A DNA stretch of 7,253 nucleotides from Actinomycetes bacterium. GTDB taxonomy: Bacteria > Actinomycetota > Acidimicrobiia > Acidimicrobiales > Palsa-688. The DNA is taken from positions 1-7,253 of the forward strand of contig JAKARG010000157.1 of assembly GCA_021819345.1 (NCBI GenBank), read 5' to 3'. The notes beneath the pieces were generated by a model. The model was not told where the DNA came from. It saw nothing but the letters and a program-made list of their open reading frames with translations, and made no database searches. This document shows, piece by piece, positions 4,517-7,253 of this stretch. Position 1 is the stretch's first letter. Each line of letters opens with the position of its first letter. The translations under genes and the position numbers were made by a program.

Positions 4517-6610
4517 CTACCGGGCGTCGAGGTCGAGGCCGCAGCAGCTCGCGAGGAACGCCAGCTCGTCGGCGTCGAGCTGGGCCCTCCGGCGCTGCGA
4601 GCGGGCGCCGTGGCCCACCTCGGGCTCCCGGCGGAGCAGGATCGGGCGCTCGCCGGGGGTCCCCGAGGTCGCCCACTGCAGGGCGGCGGCGAGCTTGCGG
4701 GCGTGCAGCGGGTCCACGCGGGTGTCGTTGTCGAACACCGTGAAGAGCACCGCCGGGTACGCCGCCCCCGCCTGCACGTGGTGGTAGGGCGAGTAGGACA
4801 GGAGCCAGCCGAGCTGCTCGGGGTCGACGGCGGTCCCGTACTCGTCGTTCCAGGTGGCTCCGAGCCCGAACAGCTCGTAGCGCACCATGTCGAGCAACGG
4901 GGCCGAGCAGACCACGGCGCGATAGCGCTCGGGGCTGCGGGTGAGGGCCGCCCCCACGAGCAGGCCGCCATTGGAGCCACCCATGATCGCAAGCGTGCCC
5001 GGGGTCGCCCAGCCGCCGGCGACGAGGCGGTCGGCGGCGGCCTCGAAGTCCTCGAAGACGTGGTGCTTGCGCTCTCGCATCCCGTCGCGGTGCCACCCCT
5101 CGCCCTCCTCGGAGCCGCCCCGCAGGTTGGCGACCGCCCACACCCCGCCCGCTGCCACCCAGGTGGCGGCGGCCGGGGTCCAGCTCGGGCCGAGCGCGAT
5201 CCCGAACCCCCCGTAGCCGTAGAGGACGGTCGGCACCGGGGTTCCCGGCGACCGGCCGGCCGGGGCCAGGACGCTCATGCGCACCTCGGTCCCATCCGCC
5301 GAGGTGCAGGTGACCACCGACTCCTCGACCTCCGGCGGGGCGGCGGGGGCACCCGGAGCGCTCAGCACCTCGCCCAGCTGCCCGGTGGCGGGATCGAGCG
5401 GGGCGACCCGGTAGGGGCTGACCCACCCGGTCCAGCCGATCCACGCCTCGGGCCCCTCGTCGGGACGCCCGCTCAGGTCTGCGGTGACCAGCCCGGGCAG
5501 CTCCACCTGCCGCTCGAACCGTCCGTCCGAGCGGGCGTGGACCGCCACCTCCGACGCGCCGTGACGGCTGCGGACGGCCACCAGGTGCTCCCCGGCGAGG
5601 ACGTAGCCCGCCAGGACCGCCCCGGGGTCCTCGGGGAGCACCTCGACCCAGCTCTCCGGCCCCGGGGATGCCGGGTCGGCACGCAGCAGCCGGCCGCGGG
5701 GGGCGTCGAGGTCGCTCCAGATCCACATCCCCCCGCGCCGGTCGAGGTGGGGCAGGGCCCGGGAGTCGGAGCCGACGAGCGCCGGCTGCCACCGGGGCAC
5801 CTCGCCGGCTGCGGGGAGAGCGGCAACCCACAGGTCGTTGCGGGGCGCGGTGCCGAGCGAGACGGTGACTGCGACGTAGCGGCCGTCGGGGGAGACCTCG
5901 ACGCCGAGATAGGCCGTCGGGTCGAGCTCGGGACCGAGACCGTCCTGGCCGAAGAGCAGCTCGTCGTCGGTGTCGGCGTGGCTGCGCACCTGGTGGCGGT
6001 AGAGGCGACGGTGAAAGGCCTCCTCACCCGCAGGCACCTCCCATGGGGGCAGGCGCCGGACGTAGAGGAGCTCCTCGCCGCCGGGCAACCAGGCGAGCGG
6101 GGAGTAGCGGACCCGGTCGATCGGCCCCTCGAGGCCGAAGCCGGTCTCGACGTCGATCACCCACAGGGTGCTCTCCTCGTCGCCACCGCGCGACAGCAGG
6201 TAGGCGACCCGGTCGCCCTCGATCGAAGGCGCCCAGCCGTCGAGGACCGTCGTCGCCTCGGCGTCGAGCGCGTTGGGGTCCACCAGCGTCCGGACCCCCG
6301 CCGGGTCCTCCACGACCAGCACCTGGTGGTCCTGGCCGGGAGCCCGCTCGGTCCAGAACCGGCGCTCCCCGATCACGAGCGGGGCGCTGCGGTAGCCGGG
6401 GGTGAGGGCGAGGATCGCCTCGGCGAGCCGAGCGCGCTCGGGATGCTCGGCCGCCCAGGAGGCCCACAGCTCGTCCTGGCCCGCCGACCACAGCGCCGTC
6501 TCGGGGTCTTCGGGGTCCTCCAGCCAGCGGTAGGGGTCGGCCACGACCCGGCCGCCGGCGAGGGTCTCGGCGAGCTCCAGGCGGCGAGCAGGGGGGTAGC
6601 GGTCGTCCAT
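4517..6610 (-). CDS. Prolyl oligopeptidase family serine peptidase (S9A)
   Basis: The 697 residues match the usual length of cytoplasmic prolyl oligopeptidases (about 690-730). The N-terminus has the family's DPYRWLEDPEDPE block (25-37). Residues about 70-420 are the beta-propeller region that gates access, and about 430-690 form the alpha/beta-hydrolase domain. By comparison with porcine POP from memory, the catalytic triad is S546 (GGSNGG), D629 (FDNDTRVDP) and H667 (VGHGARS). Y466 (YGYGGF) is the oxyanion tyrosine, W587 stacks on proline and R631 contacts the substrate. All are present, so the enzyme should be active, cutting after proline in short peptides. No signal peptide is seen. The ATG at 6610 lies 6 bases after a TAGCTT -10-like box, suggesting a leaderless mRNA. 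It heads the run with the helical protein and pdtaR, and is divergent from the OmpR-type regulator. Oligopeptidase B is less likely because the motif set is POP-like. Confidence 0.95.
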   Translation of the reverse strand: MDDRYPPARRLELAETLAGGRVVADPYRWLEDPEDPETALWSAGQDELWASWAAEHPERARLAEAILALTPGYRSAPLVIGERRFWTERAPGQDHQVLVVEDPAGVRTLVDPNALDAEATTVLDGWAPSIEGDRVAYLLSRGGDEESTLWVIDVETGFGLEGPIDRVRYSPLAWLPGGEELLYVRRLPPWEVPAGEEAFHRRLYRHQVRSHADTDDELLFGQDGLGPELDPTAYLGVEVSPDGRYVAVTVSLGTAPRNDLWVAALPAAGEVPRWQPALVGSDSRALPHLDRRGGMWIWSDLDAPRGRLLRADPASPGPESWVEVLPEDPGAVLAGYVLAGEHLVAVRSRHGASEVAVHARSDGRFERQVELPGLVTADLSGRPDEGPEAWIGWTGWVSPYRVAPLDPATGQLGEVLSAPGAPAAPPEVEESVVTCTSADGTEVRMSVLAPAGRSPGTPVPTVLYGYGGFGIALGPSWTPAAATWVAAGGVWAVANLRGGSEEGEGWHRDGMRERKHHVFEDFEAAADRLVAGGWATPGTLAIMGGSNGGLLVGAALTRSPERYRAVVCSAPLLDMVRYELFGLGATWNDEYGTAVDPEQLGWLLSYSPYHHVQAGAAYPAVLFTVFDNDTRVDPLHARKLAAALQWATSGTPGERPILLRREPEVGHGARSQRRRAQLDADELAFLASCCGLDLDAR

Positions 6611-6622
6611 CCGGCCAAGCTA
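6608..6622 (-). promoter_or_regulatory. -10-like box and likely leaderless start of the prolyl oligopeptidase gene
   Basis: The minus strand reads TAGCTT at 6622-6617 (TANNNT pattern), then 6 bases, then the ATG. No clear Shine-Dalgarno sequence precedes this start. The geometry places the transcript start at the start codon. No good -35 is visible. Confidence 0.45.
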
Positions 6623-6673
6623 GCCCCGATCGGATCTCACGCCTTTCTCAGCTCCTCCCGCCACACTGGTGTC
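6611..6673. promoter_or_regulatory. 63-bp divergent promoter region with two small palindromes
   Basis: This gap separates the divergent peptidase and response-regulator starts. It contains the perfect palindrome CCGATCGG (6626-6633), placed just upstream of the peptidase -10 box, and the near-palindrome ACACTGGTGT (6663-6672), which ends one base before the regulator's GTG. Either could be an operator, but both are short enough to be chance. I do not see the loosely repeated 8-bp boxes described for MprA. Confidence 0.35.
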
Positions 6674-7253
6674 GTGCGAGTCCTCGTCGTCGACGACGAA
6701 CCTGCCGTACGCCAGGCCCTCGACCGGGCGCTGCGCTTCGAGGGGTTCGAGACCGAGCTCGCCGAGGACGGGCACGCCGCTCTGATGGCACATGCGGCCC
6801 GGCCCGCCGACGCGATCGTGCTCGACGTGGCGATGCCCCGGATGGACGGCCTGGAGGTCTGCGAGCGGCTGCGCTCGGCCGGGGACGCCACCCCGGTGCT
6901 GTTGCTCACCGCCAGAGCAGCGGTGAGCGAGCGAGTGGCCGGCCTCGACGCCGGGGCCGACGACTACCTGGTCAAGCCCTTCGCCCTGGAGGAGCTGCTC
7001 GCCCGGATCCGAGCCCTGCTGCGCCGCAGCACGGCGGCGACCGACCAGGAGGTCCTGCGCTTCGACGACCTGAGCCTCGACCCTGGCACCAGGGAGGTCT
7101 ATCGGGGCAGCCGGCGCATCGAGCTCCCCCGCACCGAGTTCCTGCTGCTCGAGCTGTTCTTGCGCAACCCCCGCCAGGTCCTGCCCCGGGAGGTGATCTT
7201 CGACCGGGTCTGGGGCTACGACTTCGGCGCCAACTCCAACTCCCTCGAGGTCT
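6674..7253 (+). CDS. OmpR/PhoB-family response regulator, MprA-like (3' end missing)
   Basis: The frame runs from GTG 6674 to the window end, giving 193 full codons without a stop; the usual length is about 225-235, so roughly 35 residues are missing. Residues 1-118 are a receiver domain with D7/D8 and E9, phosphoacceptor D51 (IVLDVAMPRMDG), T79 (LLTARAAVSERVAG) and K101 (DDYLVKPFALEELLARIRALLRR). From about residue 125 a winged helix-turn-helix DNA-binding domain begins (LRFDDLSLDP, TREVYRG, RTEFLLLE, PREVIFDRVWGYDF). The wording of the receiver and DNA-binding motifs is closest to mycobacterial MprA/TcrA-type regulators in my memory, so MprA-like is a resemblance and not an orthology claim. 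A sensor kinase gene would be expected just beyond the window. There is no Shine-Dalgarno before the GTG, and only a weak -10-like CACACT lies 6 bases upstream, again consistent with leaderless translation. Confidence 0.93.
   Translation, partial: MRVLVVDDEPAVRQALDRALRFEGFETELAEDGHAALMAHAARPADAIVLDVAMPRMDGLEVCERLRSAGDATPVLLLTARAAVSERVAGLDAGADDYLVKPFALEELLARIRALLRRSTAATDQEVLRFDDLSLDPGTREVYRGSRRIELPRTEFLLLELFLRNPRQVLPREVIFDRVWGYDFGANSNSLEV

Noticed and set aside
4107..5831. 574-codon minus-strand frame inside the prolyl oligopeptidase region and reaching pdtaR
   Set aside because: It is a frame-shifted shadow of the peptidase and helical-protein genes. The extreme Arg/Gly/Pro content and lack of motifs argue against coding.
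6637..6909. 90-codon minus-strand frame opposite the response regulator
   Set aside because: It is antisense to a clear receiver domain and has Ser/Arg/Ala-rich shadow composition.
1..7253. CRISPR array, transposon, prophage or anti-phage system
   Set aside because: There are no regularly spaced repeats, no transposase, integrase or nuclease motifs, and every long coding frame belongs to a housekeeping, signalling or peptidase family.

Overview
The window is very GC-rich, densely coded DNA from a high-GC Gram-positive bacterium. Three things point to an actinobacterium: a PdtaR-type REC-ANTAR regulator, a MprA-like OmpR response regulator, and a DtxR/IdeR-type repressor. An Acidimicrobiia-like lineage is my guess and cannot be proved from this sequence. 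There is no plasmid, phage, transposon or CRISPR signal, and the region reads as ordinary chromosome.

Layout, left to right. (1) 2-1756, plus strand: the 3' part of a polytopic membrane protein resembling GT-C (family 39-like) glycosyltransferases, cut by the window edge. (2) 1821-1902, minus strand: tRNA-Leu(UAG). (3) 1965-3475, plus strand: a two-gene operon of a DtxR-family metal-dependent repressor and an M55 (DppA-type) zinc D-aminopeptidase, joined by a 4-base TTGA stop/start overlap. (4) 3516-6610, minus strand: an operon read from right to left, consisting of an S9A prolyl oligopeptidase, a 100-residue helical protein of unknown function and pdtaR. (5) 6674 to the window end, plus strand: a MprA-like response regulator, divergent from the peptidase gene and cut by the window edge.

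In function the window combines sensing and regulation (metal repressor, PdtaR, OmpR-type regulator) with two peptidases (M55 and S9A), which may serve peptide or cell-wall fragment turnover. The best regulatory signals are in the short gaps. A perfect 9-bp inverted repeat lies between the tRNA and the repressor gene. TANNNT -10 boxes lie only 6-7 bases before two start codons, which implies leaderless mRNAs. The 95-base leader before pdtaR is strongly pyrimidine-rich and can fold onto the pdtaR Shine-Dalgarno sequence.

I found no clearly new multi-gene system. The most promising leads are the repressor/D-aminopeptidase coupling with a mixed-type metal site, and the structured leader of pdtaR, which itself encodes an RNA-binding-type regulator.
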